A stretch of DNA of 64,000 nucleotides from Plazaster borealis (taxonomy: Eukaryota; Echinodermata; Asteroidea; Forcipulatida; Labidiasteridae), in NCBI GenBank assembly GCA_021014325.1, contig CM037472.1:620001-684000 (forward strand), written 5' to 3'. Below the pieces are notes generated by a model. It was not told the origin of the DNA, did no database searches, and was given only the letters and a program-made list of their open reading frames with translations. This document shows, piece after piece, positions 13,101-23,176 of the stretch. The position numbers and the translations under genes were made by a program. Positions within the stretch are counted from its first letter, which is position 1. Each line of letters opens with the position of its first letter.

Positions 13101-16100
13101 AGGCTGCTTCAGACATAGATTTCAAACATAGACTAACATCCGGTTCAGACAGGCGCTATAGAGTCGCGCCGAACCAAATAATTGAAATAAGTACATGAAA
13201 ACTGGACGCACTGGAAGTCGAAAAATCAACTGTTGCAGTCGTTCGGGACTATGGAGCGTCTTGGTTTTAGACGTCGATCTTGTCATGAGCCGAACCTAAT
13301 GTAAATGTTATGTTAAGTTCGCCTGTCTGAAACCAAAACTTATTTGGGTCGACCTAGAGCCGCTCCTAATCTATTTGGTTCGGCGCAAATCTGGAGCACC
13401 TGTCTGAACCGGGTGTTATTCTTTCAAAGTTGTTTATGAAATGATAAAATTTCTGAACTGCAACTTAGGTGTAAAACAGAGAAGCAACCAAAGATATCTT
13501 GAGTTTAAGAAGAGAAGGCACTCACCGTCGTCTTGACCTTGCTTGTTCCACCTGTAGTGGTACTAAGTTCATCACCTTGCTCTTCAGTCTCACTCCGTCC
13601 ACCATCAAACTGAGAGACAGACTACCAAATCAAGAATTGACTTTAACTTATTGACTCTTCATGAATGTATTTATACAGTGTGTTTATACATACAGCTCCA
13701 GCACAGTCAATAAATATATTAATAATTGATAATAATTGTTCACTTCACAATTGTAAGGTGAAGCCCATCTTTCACAAATCTGAAAAGAGAAGACGGCGAT
13801 TACGGAACAAAGTCTGTAGTAGTATTTTTCAAATCTAACAGTTTGAACCATGTTAAATAGTAAATCAAATTTGTTGATGTTTAATACGAATCACTTTGGA
13901 ATCTTAAGTAGTTATAAAAAAATCTAAGTATTGTTTGTAAGAAACATCTAAATTCCTTAGTGTTTCAAAAAGATTTGTTAAATCTGTAATGATTTCTTTA
14001 ATATATTTGTTTTTCTTTTCTTTTCCTAAACTTTTTGTTCATCTTATTTTTTTTATAACTGTTGTTGCTTTTGGTTTGTGTTTATTTGTTTGTTTGTCAG
14101 GGAGTTTGTTTGTTTGTCTGTTTGTTGTTGGGTTTTTTGGGGGGGGGGAGATGGGGAGTAGCTCATGCTGAACTACTCCAAACCCAAAATTCACATAAAC
14201 TGGACTCACTCCATTAGCAGTCGCAACCTCTTTATCTCGGTTATAAAAATGTGGCTCATCATCTTCAAACCCTCTGGTATCCACTTCAAAACCTTTAGTT
14301 TCTTGAGCTTTCAATGAGAGATAGTATTCATGAAGAAGATATTCATCCTCCTAGAGACAAACAAAATCAAAAAATAATCGGATATTAAATAAGACGCATT
14401 CACGTCTTGCAAGGAATTGTGCTAAATGTTTGAGAAAAACTACTGATGAAAATTTAGATAAAAACCTTATACACATGATATCATTTGAGTAAGGAGCCCT
14501 CAGCTAGAGATAAAAAGAAGATTGCCTATTGGACCATCCTGTGCGCCAGGGGTACATAGATGTGCATTTCCATTGTTTTGTCATCGCTTTGCCTCTAAGA
14601 TTGGCGGCTTGATGACGTCAATGCATAAGTCCACGCCAGCGGCGTAGCTAGGAATTTTTCGGTGTGGGGGGGGGGGGGCACAGGGGGGGCATTGCTTCCA
14701 AGTGGGGGGGGGGGGCACAGGGAGAATGGGTGTGTCAGTGGTGGGGGCCATGTACTCCTAGCCCTAGAACTATGAGGTTCGATCCACTATCGTCTCCACG
14801 AACCTCATAGAGTGACATGTACAAAATCCTATTAGAAACTTGTTGCCCTTCACATTTAAATGCACCTGGAGTTCTCTTTTGAAACCGGATCTCGCGAAAA
14901 TTAGGCTCTACGTGTTTTTTGTTCTCAAAGTGAGCTCGGCGCGGGTCCAGAAAATCCACTCCTCAAAAAAAAGTTAAAATCTCACTGTTTTTCAGAATCC
15001 TCGCCTTCCGGTAGCAGCTAGGCAGTATGGCCGCCGCCGTAATCGCTGGTAACGATAACCAACGGTTCGTGTACAAAACATTGGTGTATGTGGACCATCG
15101 GTGCGCGTGCGCGTAGCATGACTTTTTGGTCTCTCCGGCATGTAGGGGTGCACCCCACTAATTCCACTCCCATAGCATTCAGTGCAAAAGGCTAAATATT
15201 CAAAAATACACGAAAAATACTTAAAAGTCTCACAGATTTTTACAGTATTAATTGACTCTTGAATTTTTATTCTCTGCTCAATTTAATATGGGGAGTCCCT
15301 GGTCCCGTCGAGTTATTCTCCCTACAAATAAAAACACCCCTACACCGGTGTAATTTTCCAAACGTCCGAGCATCAATCTTGAAAAATGTCCCTACACGTC
15401 TCGGCAAATAGGACCATTTTTTCAGGGCCTATGTCATCCAAAATACCTCAAGTTGAAAGTCAACAACCCCCAGGTTACAATTGGGCAACATTTTTACACT
15501 CTTCCCCTTTTATTGGGCTCTCAAATCTGTGGGCCGACAAAATATTCATGAGCTCGACGCTCTGTTTTCACCATATTTAGTGGGGTGCACCCGTAGGTAA
15601 TCAATGGTTTGCAGCGCGCAACGCTGGCAATTACCAACGGCTTATACACGTGAACCGTTGGTTATCGTTTACCAGCGTAGCGTGCAGCACACCAACTGTT
15701 CATTTCGCTGCAATGCATTGATCAACACGTGGGCGCGCGCTTCCGGTGATGATAGCGACAATCCCCACAGCATAAGTTAAACAATAATTATTGGCTTTGT
15801 ATACGACTAAAGGTTAATTTTACTTTATTGTAAATGAAGGCCTACAAATAGCAGATGTATTTTGTTTTGTAATGTTTTGTTTTCATTCTTTTAACTTTCT
15901 TTTTGTGTGGGCACTATTGCAATTTTTTCATGGGGGGCACCTGGGGGGGGGCACTGAAAATTTGTGGGGGGGCACGTGCCCCCCAGGCCCCCCCGTGGCT
16001 ACGCCGCTGGTCCACGCCAAACAGTGAACTATTGATTGGACAATTGATCCGTGCCAATGAGGTATTGACCAATCATAATATGCATATAATAGATGGCTAT

Positions 16101-16396
16101 AATGGCTCAAAGAATTACTACTCGGAAATCGACACAGGCCTTTGGAAAAACAGAACAGTTGGTAGGTATGGTGACGGCAAATGAGGGTTGGAAAGTCATT
16201 GGCTTAAGAAACTGTGCTAGGTTGCTCAGGATAGCCAAGAAACAAACATGACAACAAATAACAGTAAATAACAATTAAAAGTAAATTAAGTATATTTGTC
16301 TGTCTTTCTCTTACCCATTGATCCAGATTATATTCTGCAGTAACTTGAGTCAGTTTCTTCGTAAGTTTGCTATTTTCAGCCGAACGAAACACTTCG
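1116..16396 (-). CDS. annexin-like protein with long N- and C-terminal extensions (multi-exon gene)
   Basis: Exons in transcript order: 16315-16396, 14210-14350, 13526-13609, 12769-12861, 11552-11630, 10884-10978, 9890-10003, 9178-9234, 7899-8012, 7065-7238, 6122-6197, 4387-4493, 3429-3598, possibly 2942-2988, 2521-2751, 1116-1709 (TGA at 1116-1118). Nearly all have clear AG and GT(A/G)AG edges and matching phases. The first ~133 residues are charged and unrecognised. Residues ~135-460 form four annexin repeats; diagnostic stretches are RRTYSQRQQTLTTFEKQYEL in repeat 1, ELLCTRNN and YSTNIMDDIKNETKGQLRHL in repeat 2, and LIRLLVTRSEIDMPQIRKAY in repeat 4. Annexins bind acidic phospholipid in a calcium-dependent way. 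Here the GxGT-D/E calcium loops are not recognisable in any repeat, so calcium-independent or lost binding is inferred. The tail is Pro/Lys-rich, then a 197-residue Ser/Glu/Lys/Thr-rich low-complexity exon. The true first exon was not found, and the 3429-3598 to 2521-2751 join is out of phase. A possible poly(A) signal on this strand lies at 672-677. Family call firm; ends less so. Confidence 0.82.
3290..3415 (-). repeat. tRNA-derived SINE fragment next to an annexin exon
   Basis: The reverse strand has an A-box-like TGGCGTAGTGG and B box GGTTCGAATCC (3334-3345 region) in tRNA spacing. It ends within about 15 bp of the weak splice donor of exon 3429-3598, so insertion near the junction may have altered the donor. 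Confidence 0.55.
3800..4190 (-). repeat. SINE with internal tRNA-like domain and ATT-rich tail
   Basis: The reverse strand from about 4190 carries a leader shared with 11155-11245, then a tRNA-like domain (about 4042-3967) with GTAGCTCAGTTGGTAGAGC, GGTTCAAATCC and a pairable acceptor stem, then GCTATATAAATGCC and an ATT-rich tail at 3800-3835. The putative anticodon loop lacks the usual U33, so it is not called a functional tRNA gene. Confidence 0.6.
4778..4822. repeat. (AATTC)n pentanucleotide microsatellite, probable LINE 3' tail
   Basis: Nine consecutive 5-bp units are followed by TTATTTATTCATCATGCCAG, the look of the 3' end of a minus-strand LINE. It lies in the annexin intron between exons 4387-4493 and 6122-6197. 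Confidence 0.7.
5055..5138 (-). mobile_element. very short 5'-truncated LINE 3' end with CATTA target duplication
   Basis: About 84 bp: an ATT-repeat tail and GCGC/AAGGCGC stem-type 3' end, flanked by CATTA at 5050-5054 and 5139-5143. Same 3'-end style as the larger insertion at 5317-5998. Confidence 0.6.
5317..5998 (-). mobile_element. 5'-truncated L2/CR1-type LINE with 7-bp target duplication
   Basis: Minus-strand reading begins at the RT block LGVIFDSSMTLQPHINN, continues through RNIGKIRKNLDKSATEKVIL, and after a small frameshift includes FITPILKQLHWLPISQRI and the WNSLPLNLR block near the C terminus. The 3' end has an AAGGCGCAGTAAAAA stem region and an ATT tail. AACCATT is duplicated at 5310-5316 and 5999-6005. 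Dead copy inside an annexin intron. Confidence 0.8.
7205..7600 (-). repeat. tandem copies of an annexin intron-exon junction
   Basis: A ~115-120-bp unit containing the acceptor TTTGTAG|GGTACCCG and ~40 bp of the exon 7065-7238 start occurs four times: the genuine junction at 7238, two near-identical copies at about 7357 and 7472, and a diverged copy near 7590. The upstream copies keep an AG acceptor but have no donor, so they are decoy acceptors in the intron. Confidence 0.8.
8125..8390. repeat. 43-bp minisatellite, about six copies, in annexin intron
   Basis: Unit core GATTGAAGCGACTGCTCTGA followed by ATGGCTGGTGGAGTGCTGTA; copies differ by single bases. It is open in several frames because 43-bp units cycle frames, but has no coding support. 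Confidence 0.85.
9340..9440 (-). repeat. SINE fragment (same family as 3800-4190), internal deletion
   Basis: GACTAGAGTGGGATTTGAACC through TTTTTGTCAATAT matches the tRNA-like part of the 3800-4190 copy, but the anticodon-arm region is deleted. Confidence 0.55.
9560..9740. mobile_element. MITE-like repeat end (ATTACCAAACGT family)
   Basis: 9570-9725 matches bases 1-158. The terminus is TCATTACCAAACGT at about 9710-9723. The left boundary is unclear because it abuts the SINE fragment. Confidence 0.5.
10470..10877 (+). repeat. full-length SINE with tRNA-Leu(CAA)-like head
   Basis: The head CTTGGCCGAGTGGATAAGAG with anticodon-loop CTCAAGC, a long variable arm and B box GGTTCGAGTCC resembles tRNA-Leu(CAA). 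A tRNA-unrelated body follows (ACACTTGTGTCCTTAAGCAA), and then GCGCTATATAAGACTATATT with a TTATTA tail. The tail ends about 7 bp from the donor of annexin exon 10884-10978. Confidence 0.8.
11155..11345 (+). repeat. SINE copy, partial
   Basis: CGCTTCCCAGGTTGTATCGT through TGGCACCCC matches the leader of the 3800-4190 element in opposite orientation, and a B-box-like GGTTCAAATCC follows at about 11273. Confidence 0.5.
11755..11990 (-). repeat. tRNA-derived SINE, reverse orientation
   Basis: The reverse strand has a GGTCTCGCAGTTAAGAC A-box region and GGTTCGAATCC B box (about 11918-11930), followed by an AAGCACTGTA-type body that recurs near 6450, 50120, 52000, 53020 and 58255. Confidence 0.55.
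12470..12690. repeat. dispersed foldback repeat with GTTGTATCTCG motifs
   Basis: Shares GTGCAA-GTTGTA-CTCGATTTTGCAAAA and related blocks with 25880-26095 in opposite orientation, each with internal inverted copies of the motif. MITE-like; no coding. Confidence 0.45.
13135..13417. mobile_element. 283-bp MITE with ~40-bp terminal inverted repeats
   Basis: Left end AACATCCGGTTCAGACAGGC and right end (reversed) AACACCCGGTTCAGACAGGT; the inverted repeats extend through GCGCCGAACCAAATA. In the annexin intron between exons 12769-12861 and 13526-13609. No target duplication could be assigned. Confidence 0.75.
14637..16009. mobile_element. non-autonomous hAT-type DNA transposon with 8-bp target duplication
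   Basis: Ends CAGCGGCGTAGCTA and TGGCTACGCCGCTG are inverted repeats, each followed inward by long G (left) or G/C (right) runs. GTCCACGC is duplicated exactly at 14629-14636 and 16010-16017; 8-bp duplications are typical of hAT elements. 1373 bp with no transposase reading frame. An internal inverted pair around CGATAACCAACGGTTC (about 15053 and 15660) hints at a nested or composite origin. It lies in the first recognised annexin intron. Confidence 0.85.
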
Positions 16397-16499
16397 CTAT
16401 TTTACCCAATGGAATGTGTTAATCCTTCAGTAAATAATTTCTAAATTGTCAGCTTTTTAACTAGTTTTCGGAAATATCAATCATACAAATTCTCTATAC

Positions 16500-16860
16500 C
16501 CCGTAGAAATGTACTTCAATAGGCATGGTATTCAATACAAGAAATGCAGACTCTCTTAATGTTGTCCCTAAACTGAACGTAGAGTGTTTTAAACAATCTT
16601 TTAAGTTTGCCGGTGCCAAAGTTTTGAACAATATTCCTTCTTCTATTCAAAGTTCCTCCTCCATTGAAATTGTTAAATGTTTATATAAGAAACTGTACTT
16701 TGTAGTTGTACTTTTTATTCTTCTTTATTCTAGTCTGTTGTTTATGTTGACCATTAATGTTTAGCATGACATTGATGTAAAACAGCCTTTGCTGATCTTG
16801 TTATCTTGTATAAAGATGTTTAAATAAATAATAAACAAATAAATAAACATTTAACTTTTA
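16500..16860 (+). mobile_element. LINE ORF2 C-terminal remnant
   Basis: The plus-strand stretch FKFAGAKVLNNIPSSIQSSS matches the usual LINE tail pattern of a WN-LP-type block followed by Ser-rich residues and Lys/Tyr-rich end, then TAAATAAATAATAAAC-like tail at 16825-16855. Lies just upstream of the first recognised annexin exon. Confidence 0.6.
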
Positions 16861-16979
16861 AGATAACACTTTATGAACATTCCAAGGCCGATTACAAAGG
16901 TTGGGCATTGAGGTTCAACCGTTCACTTTTTTCGGGAAATAATCCAACTCACAACTAACACAAACTTTTCGGCACGTCT

Positions 16980-17240
16980 TGCGTACGCTCGCGTATGCAC
17001 ACTAAAAGAGCGCGTAATCAGTAGTACGTTGTTAAATATATAGGCGGTACGCGTCATCAGCGCCCGCGCAAAAAAACCGCGCAACAGGTGCCGCGCACCG
17101 GAAAGTGTGTGACGAACGTCTTTATACAGAACAATCTACTTTTATCGTTTTGCAAACCGTGGAGAAAGTTTAAACAAGAAGAGAGCGAAGAAACAGCACA
17201 CAAGGAACGTGAGAAAAGGTATCTAGTTATTGATTAACAC
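16980..17240. promoter_or_regulatory. CpG-rich divergent promoter candidate
   Basis: Between the minus-strand annexin exon (ending 16396) and the plus-strand ATG at 17344 lies a stretch unusually rich in CG dinucleotides for this AT-rich window (16980-17110). It is followed by a possible untranslated first exon ending at GAGAAAAG|GTATCT near 17218. Position and composition suggest a shared promoter. No TATA box was convincing. Confidence 0.35.
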
Positions 17241-17343
17241 TGTTTCCAAGACTGCTGGTGAATTTTTCACCCTATAAACACAATTTTTCTGTTATCATCT
17301 CCGCGTCGCCCATTGCTTTACACGTTGTTTCGCTTGCGTTTTC

Positions 17344-17530
17344 ATGGATTTTGCCCATAGTTTGGGATATAGTCGGGTGCTGTCAAAATTGCAGTATCCA
17401 GACGTTGATTTCCATAGGCGCTGTGTCTGTGAGCAAGTCCCTTTAAACGAGGTGGGCTACCCTTTAAATCTGCGTGCGCATCTTTTGGAATTTCAACGCT
17501 ACCGAGAGCATGTGACAAAAAGTGGGCAAG
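17344..17530 (+). CDS. candidate first coding exon of an unrecognised gene
   Basis: An ATG-initiated open stretch of 62 codons ends at a consensus donor (CAAG|GTAAAT) in phase 1. Composition is protein-like (FHRRCVCEQVPLNEVGYPLN is one block), with no low complexity and no similarity I recognise. It sits about 950 bp from the first recognised exon of the minus-strand annexin gene, downstream of a CpG-rich stretch (16980-17110), which fits a divergent promoter. The next plausible exon with a compatible phase is 19886-20058. Further exon-like units 9 kb downstream are also phase 1. No function is proposed. It could be a chance ORF; support is the clean donor, ATG context and shared phase. Confidence 0.4.
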
Positions 17531-18369
17531 GTAAATTTGCATTTTTTCTTTATTTATCACAATTTTTTCACCAGTGCAATGCAGAATATCATATCTTTAG
17601 GTGTTTTTCGTTCAAATATTAAAACTGAAACTCTTGTGGAACTTCTCAAAGTACTAACAAATTACGAGTTAAAATGTTTCGCCAGCGGCGAAAATATTTC
17701 GAAAATGGCGCCGGCATGTGAGCACATTACAGCAACGGACACAGACTACAGAAATCAGAATTTGTGTCTGTTTTCAATGAAATGATGGTAGTTGCGGGAA
17801 CAACCATGTATGAGAAAAATGCCACAACACTTCACTTTCTCAGGTTGGCGATTTCATTACTAATAAATGTAGGGCCTATATCATGGCCGGGAATGCCACA
17901 ATTTTTCCCCCTTTTTTTACCGCACAGCAGAACTGCAGACGGAGAGGAGAGATCGACAGGCACTTTGTTTGATTCATTGAATTGTACACACAATAACAAA
18001 AACACTAATTTAATATCAATGTATTACTAATAATGATGTTAAATGTCATAGTTGGTAGTGGTACAGACTGGCACTGGCCCTGGCAGGTTTCGGGTCAGAC
18101 AACCCCCCCCCCCCAACACAATGTCTTAAAAAAAAGGTAGGCACTCATATCATCACTGTTTTCACCAAGAGGTAATTTAGGCCATTCCACAAAACTTTCA
18201 TGTTTTGAGAAATCCACGTTTGAAGTTAAGCTATTTTTGAAATCACTGTTTCGGACACCGTTTTCTATTGAAACGCTGACATTTTTCCAAGCATAAGTGG
18301 AGATCTTAACTCATGCAAATCTGTTGCTATTTTAATTATAGTTAGTTTAATTATTGAGTAATTAACTGT

Positions 18370-18810
18370 TAAACACAAGTTTCCCTTCGTGAAAACTTCA
18401 AAACAAGGGGTGTGTGCAGCGCGTCGTGAGCGCGTCGTGTACAAACCAATGCGTAAACGATGAGTGTCTGTTCGTGAAAACTAAAATTTATATAGGTCAT
18501 ACAAATTGTCCCTTCGTGAAAACTGAAAATGCAGAGTAGCCTTTGTTGGCACCGTGCCAGCGCTATGTACTTCAATGTAACAATTGGCAAATCGAAATGT
18601 GGCTGTTCGTGAAAACGCAAAACCGATAGTTTGGGAAAATGTTCCTTGTGCTAATTACTGTAATTAGAAAAGTATAACGTTTTATCACTTTAAACTTGGG
18701 GGAAATGTTGATGTCAGTAGTAACATTCAAAATATGTAAAAACATTGATTTGCCAAAATGCAAGATTTTTTCAGAAATTGCCTCTTCGTGAAAACGGTGA
18801 CGATATGATG
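18370..18810. repeat. cluster of five TTCGTGAAAAC motifs
   Basis: The exact 11-mer occurs at about 18386, 18471, 18513, 18606 and 18785, all in the same orientation with unequal spacing. A block around 18530-18590 is shared with 50345-50400. Unequal spacing argues against a simple tandem repeat. Confidence 0.6.
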
Positions 18811-19885
18811 AAGCCTGGGCATGCAACCCAGGAGGGGAGGGGGACAACTGCCCTCCCAAATTCTATCAAAACAGTGGGAAAACTATTCAGGCACAGCAAA
18901 TAATATAATTTAAAAAATACACAGAGTAAAGCAAAAAATACTTTTGAACTGGTTTTAGATTAGAAATTGGTAGGCTAAATGTTTTTATCTGTGTAAAATG
19001 TTAGACATATCAACCCTCTGCGAGCTGCCCCCTTTCCAAAGATTCCCATATGGCCATGAAGTTTCCATATGCCCATGAAGGTAGCGTCGTCATTATTTTT
19101 TGTTTTTGTCAACGTAATGCTGAATCAAGTAGGCAAAATTGTCAAGAAAGATACAACAAATTAAAAAGTTAATTGTGAAAGTACACAGTTGAATAAGATG
19201 TGTACTACTTATTAAATTGCTGAGAAAACAGAAAAATTCTCAAGAGCGTCGAAACCATCCACATTTAGCGAGGTGACAAGTACCAACCACATCTCTGGCA
19301 GTATTGAGGGCAGCATTCACATGAACACCACAGAAATTTCCAAAAGTCGCCTGCAGGCGTTCTTTTGGGTTCAAATTTTCTGACATTTATTGATTTATAC
19401 TTTTATTGATTTTTATCAACGGGGACACTTCAGAAAAAAATCATTTTGCATGATGTTTACTATCATTAAATGGCATAAAGTAGGCTTTTGGAGACAATTT
19501 TCACGCAATTCTCCTTCCTGTTTAGAAATCCTCTGAAAAAGGAAAAAAAGAATGAAAATAGAAACTTTGCAGGCCCACTGTGGTGGGCTCACAAGCCCCC
19601 CCCCCCCCCCAAAAGTAACCCCCTCTGGGTGCACTACCACCTTTCGGTCTTACAGTTTAAAATAAGATAATTTATTTTACCTTAACAAAAGCTTTACCAG
19701 AAAATCATGTTGGCAGCGGAAAAACAATCTTTATTCTTGTACAATATTATTCTTCAAACAATCAAAACCTATTTTCTGTTTTGAATTACTTCCAAAACCA
19801 CCACTTTGTCTACAGAATACATAACATGTCTACAAACCTGTGACAGTTTTATGAAATGTTAACTGCTTGGCTATTTCTTATGCAG

Positions 19886-20058
19886 TGCCAACCAACTTCA
19901 ATATGAAGAAGACTTGTTACTACACAACTGTTTGCTGCACTGAAAGTGAAAGAACGTACATCTATGATCAACATGCAAGAGTTTCCTTCCCTGCAGTGTG
20001 AAGCATGCAAGCACATAGAAGGAACAGCGTATCACAGCTACAACCTCAAGTTGCTCGG
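19886..20058 (+). CDS. candidate second exon of the unrecognised gene (broken or two alternative exons)
   Basis: Acceptor TTCTTATGCAG precedes 19886 and a perfect donor GTGAGT follows 20058. Entered in phase 1 from the 17344-17530 exon, it reads a Cys-rich stretch (KKTCYYTTVCCTESERTYIY) that stops at TGA 19999-20001. A second frame, CEACKHIEGTAYHSYNLKLL, opens right there and runs to the donor, again ending in phase 1. Also, TTCCTTCCCTGCAG just before 19997 is itself a good acceptor. So this is either a last exon, two alternative exons, or one exon with a single-base indel. Not recognised as any family. Confidence 0.3.
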
Positions 20059-20149
20059 TGAGTCTATCTATTAAACTGTCTTCAGTTAACTGTCAGTTGA
20101 TGCTTAGAAAGGCCCAGTGGTGAAAGTGGACCCACACCCAATAATTGAT

Positions 20150-22680
20150 GGTCTTTTCTTTGTTTTTTGGAATAAATTTGACCCTACTTCAAAACTATGA
20201 CCCCAACAAGTGAACAGATTTTGTTCTGAATTTTTTTTGTCCAGTTGTGAATGATTGTCTTGAAGGGAAAAGTAACAACTCATAATTACTACTGTCAATC
20301 AAGTATTGTCTTGTTGAAGTTCTGTTATTCGTTTGATTGTACTATAGTACCGGGAGAGTCAATAATGTTTTGGCCTTGTCGCTCAGTGCAATTTTGTACA
20401 GGCAACTTGGAGACAATTCAACTGATTTAATGCAGATGATTATCAAACATGCAAACTTATAAGATGTTTCCATGCAATCAAACATTGGTCCTTGTGAAGT
20501 GTTAAATTCATGACCCCAAAACATTGAAATGTTCAATCATTTGGAAATAAATTTGGAAATAAATTTGACGAACAAATATGACCCCAACAACTGGTTTTAT
20601 TCTGTTATTTTCGTGATTAACGTTTTGTCCCTGGTTATCAATGGTTGTCTTGAAGGCAAAATAACAACTTGTAGTATTTGTCAAACAAGTGTTTTCTAAT
20701 TGAGTTTCCATTATTTATTTTATTGCGCAAATACACTTTAAAGATCAAGAAAATGTCAAATTCAATTTTGTGATGTACTCATTTTCCAATATAAGAGTCC
20801 TCATGGAAGTGAGGAAAAATTACAAGTCTCTAACCTCACATTAAAATGGTATAAATTGCCATTGTATTTGGTTGATACCTTCCAGTGCACTATCCAAACA
20901 CATCTGATGACATCATTCTGAGAAAAATGGGTCTCTGTATTCTTGTACAGGGATGTTTTAATTCATTCATGACTTTTCAGAGCAAAATCTGAAACATGAC
21001 GTCATTGGATTTCAACAACTAATGGGTCTTTACATTCCAAGGAGGAATTATTTTGTCAGTCAACTGTCAAATTCAAGGCCGTTTAGATTGAATATCATCA
21101 AAAGTCAGGAATGAACCAAAACACCCCCGTAAAAAAAACGTAAAGACCCATTTTTCTCATAATAATGTCATCGGATGTTTGGGATGTTGACAAACACAAT
21201 GGAAGGGTATCGAATGCAATTGCAATTTACACCATTTTAACGTGAGGTCAGAGACTTGTATTTGTTTTCACACTCACATGAGGACTCTATCTATTGGAAA
21301 ATGAGTACATCACAAAATTGAATTTTGACATTTTCCTTCCACTTTTATGGACTTTGGATAGGTCCTTTGCGGAGTAAGGAATAAATTTGGCCATAATTAA
21401 CTGATCCCAAGAGTGGATTGGTTTTATTCTACCAATTTAGTCTATTTAATTGTGATGTGTGTTTTGTCCAACTGGGAATGTTTTGTCTTGCAGGCAAATT
21501 CACACCACTTATTATTTCTCAAACAGTGTTTTCTCATTGAGTTTCCATTATTTATTTGCTCCAACATCAGACCTGAACAATTCTAGATGATTTCTAGCCA
21601 AAGATACTAGGGATTAATCCAGGCTTGGAATTACACACAGGCCGCAGAGCCCATATCCTCATTGTCCTAATGTTGTCCTTGGTGCCCCTTCAAAAGTTTC
21701 TTATAAATACTTCAGTTTGTCCAATGGTTTAAGTACCCTTTACCAAATGAAAATGGCCACGCCCTCTCAAAGATAATATTTCAGGCCTGATTAACGGGTA
21801 ATCAAATTATTTCTCAAACAGTGTTTTCTTGTTGACTTTCCGTTATTTATTTGCTCCTATATCAGACCTGAACAATTCTTCACTGACCACACGAACTGAC
21901 ACATAGATGCTAGTGAAAACTAACAATAAAAGAAAACAGCGCTTAAAACTGAACGCTTTTAGAACTCCCTATCCTTCAAAATTTTAGAGTGTTTTCGACT
22001 TGTTGTTGTGTAGACTTGATGCATTTCTTGAGCTTGATAGATATACTTTTTTTGAATGTTTTATGTCCTAAAATTAGCAAGAAAGGAAGAAGTGTGTGTC
22101 AGTTCTGAAACAAAAAAGAGAAAGCAATTTTCATGTCATGAAGTGACACATTTCATTGTATTACAATATTACATGTGTGTCACTCTCTGTAAACGGAGGA
22201 CAGCACGGGCACACTAGATTTGTGATAGTTTGTGAAAACTTTTTTTGTCATATTTTAGCATAGTGCGCAACATGATTACAACAGTAAATGAAACCTGTTG
22301 GTTTGTAAAAACAAAAGTTGTCAGTACAAAAGGTTGCAATGCACAATTATCATAGTTAACAAAATAAAGCTCTTGAAGCTAAAAAACTTAAATAAATTAT
22401 AAACATGTTAAAATATTGAGGGGAAAAAAGGCCAGGGTTATGTACATACTCAAGGTGTTTGTGACAAATTGTTCTATCTTAATGCATTGTAAGGAAATAC
22501 ATTTTTTCTTGTACGTTGGGACCCCATACATTTTTTTATGTACATTAGGTTTTTATTTTGCATCAAACTATTTGTGCTGTTTGTGCTGTTTGTTTCGTCC
22601 AACTAAATTTTTGTCTTGTCGGAATCTATAAGGAAATAAATTTGCCTTAAAGTAAGACACCCCAGAAGTGTATTGTTTTT
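20150..22680. repeat. diverged direct repeats (AATAAATTTGAC...GGTTTTATTCTG modules)
   Basis: Four modules start near 20170, 20550, 21379 and 22632 with (G)AATAAATTTG, then CCCCA(A/G)(C/A)A and GTTTT-T-CT. Three of them continue into GTGTTTTCT-ATTGAGTTTCC. Spacing 380-1250 bp; the larger gap is filled by the foldback at 20749-21336. Confidence 0.55.
20749..21336. mobile_element. 588-bp foldback/MITE with ~230-bp inverted arms
   Basis: The left arm (20749-20977) and reverse complement of the right arm (21101-21336) share GAAAATGTCAAATTCAATTT, TGATGTACTCATTTTCCAAT, TACAAGTCTCT-ACCTCAC and GAGAAAAATGGGTCT with scattered differences. A spacer of ~125 bp separates them. No ORF. Confidence 0.85.
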
Positions 22681-22689
22681 ACTCTGTGT

Positions 22690-23110
22690 TGATGAGTTGC
22701 GTTAACCTTGCTGTCTGATGATGAAACCTTGATGCTCTGAACCCAGCAGTAGAAGTCTCTTGATGGGATGCATGGCCTTGGATGTATCATGGACTGACCA
22801 TGAGGAACACTGACCTCTATGGCAGGCTACCAATAGTATCGGACAAGACTCGTAAGTGACGTATGAGACTTGCAGGCACTGTTTTTGGCATCCTGAACTG
22901 GCATTTTCCTTTCTCATCTTGTGGGAACCAACCAAAGGAAAAAAAAGATGCCAGAGGCAAGAGAAGTCATCCTTAATTGATGTCCTAAAGAGAGACACAG
23001 GAGTCCCCATGACTTAAGACCTGTGCTCCTGTATGAAGGACTGATCCACTGGAGGGAGAATCAAGTGGGCCCATGTTGATGGAGGACCTACCCCAGCAAT
23101 GACTCCATGG
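22690..23110 (+). mobile_element. RTE/CR1-like LINE C-terminal remnant
   Basis: The plus-strand frame, interrupted by stops, reads pieces of the well-known LINE tail: an SDDETLML-type start, then DGMHGLGCIMD, RDTGV after SSLIDVLK, and VDGGPTPAM. LVGTNQRKK sits where WEPTxGKRxRG occurs in intact elements. Several stops show it is dead. Confidence 0.6.
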
Positions 23111-23176
23111 AATAATTCAATGTCAAATTACATACTTTGTAGGCCTAATGATGTGTGCTTTGTCAATTGATTGTAT

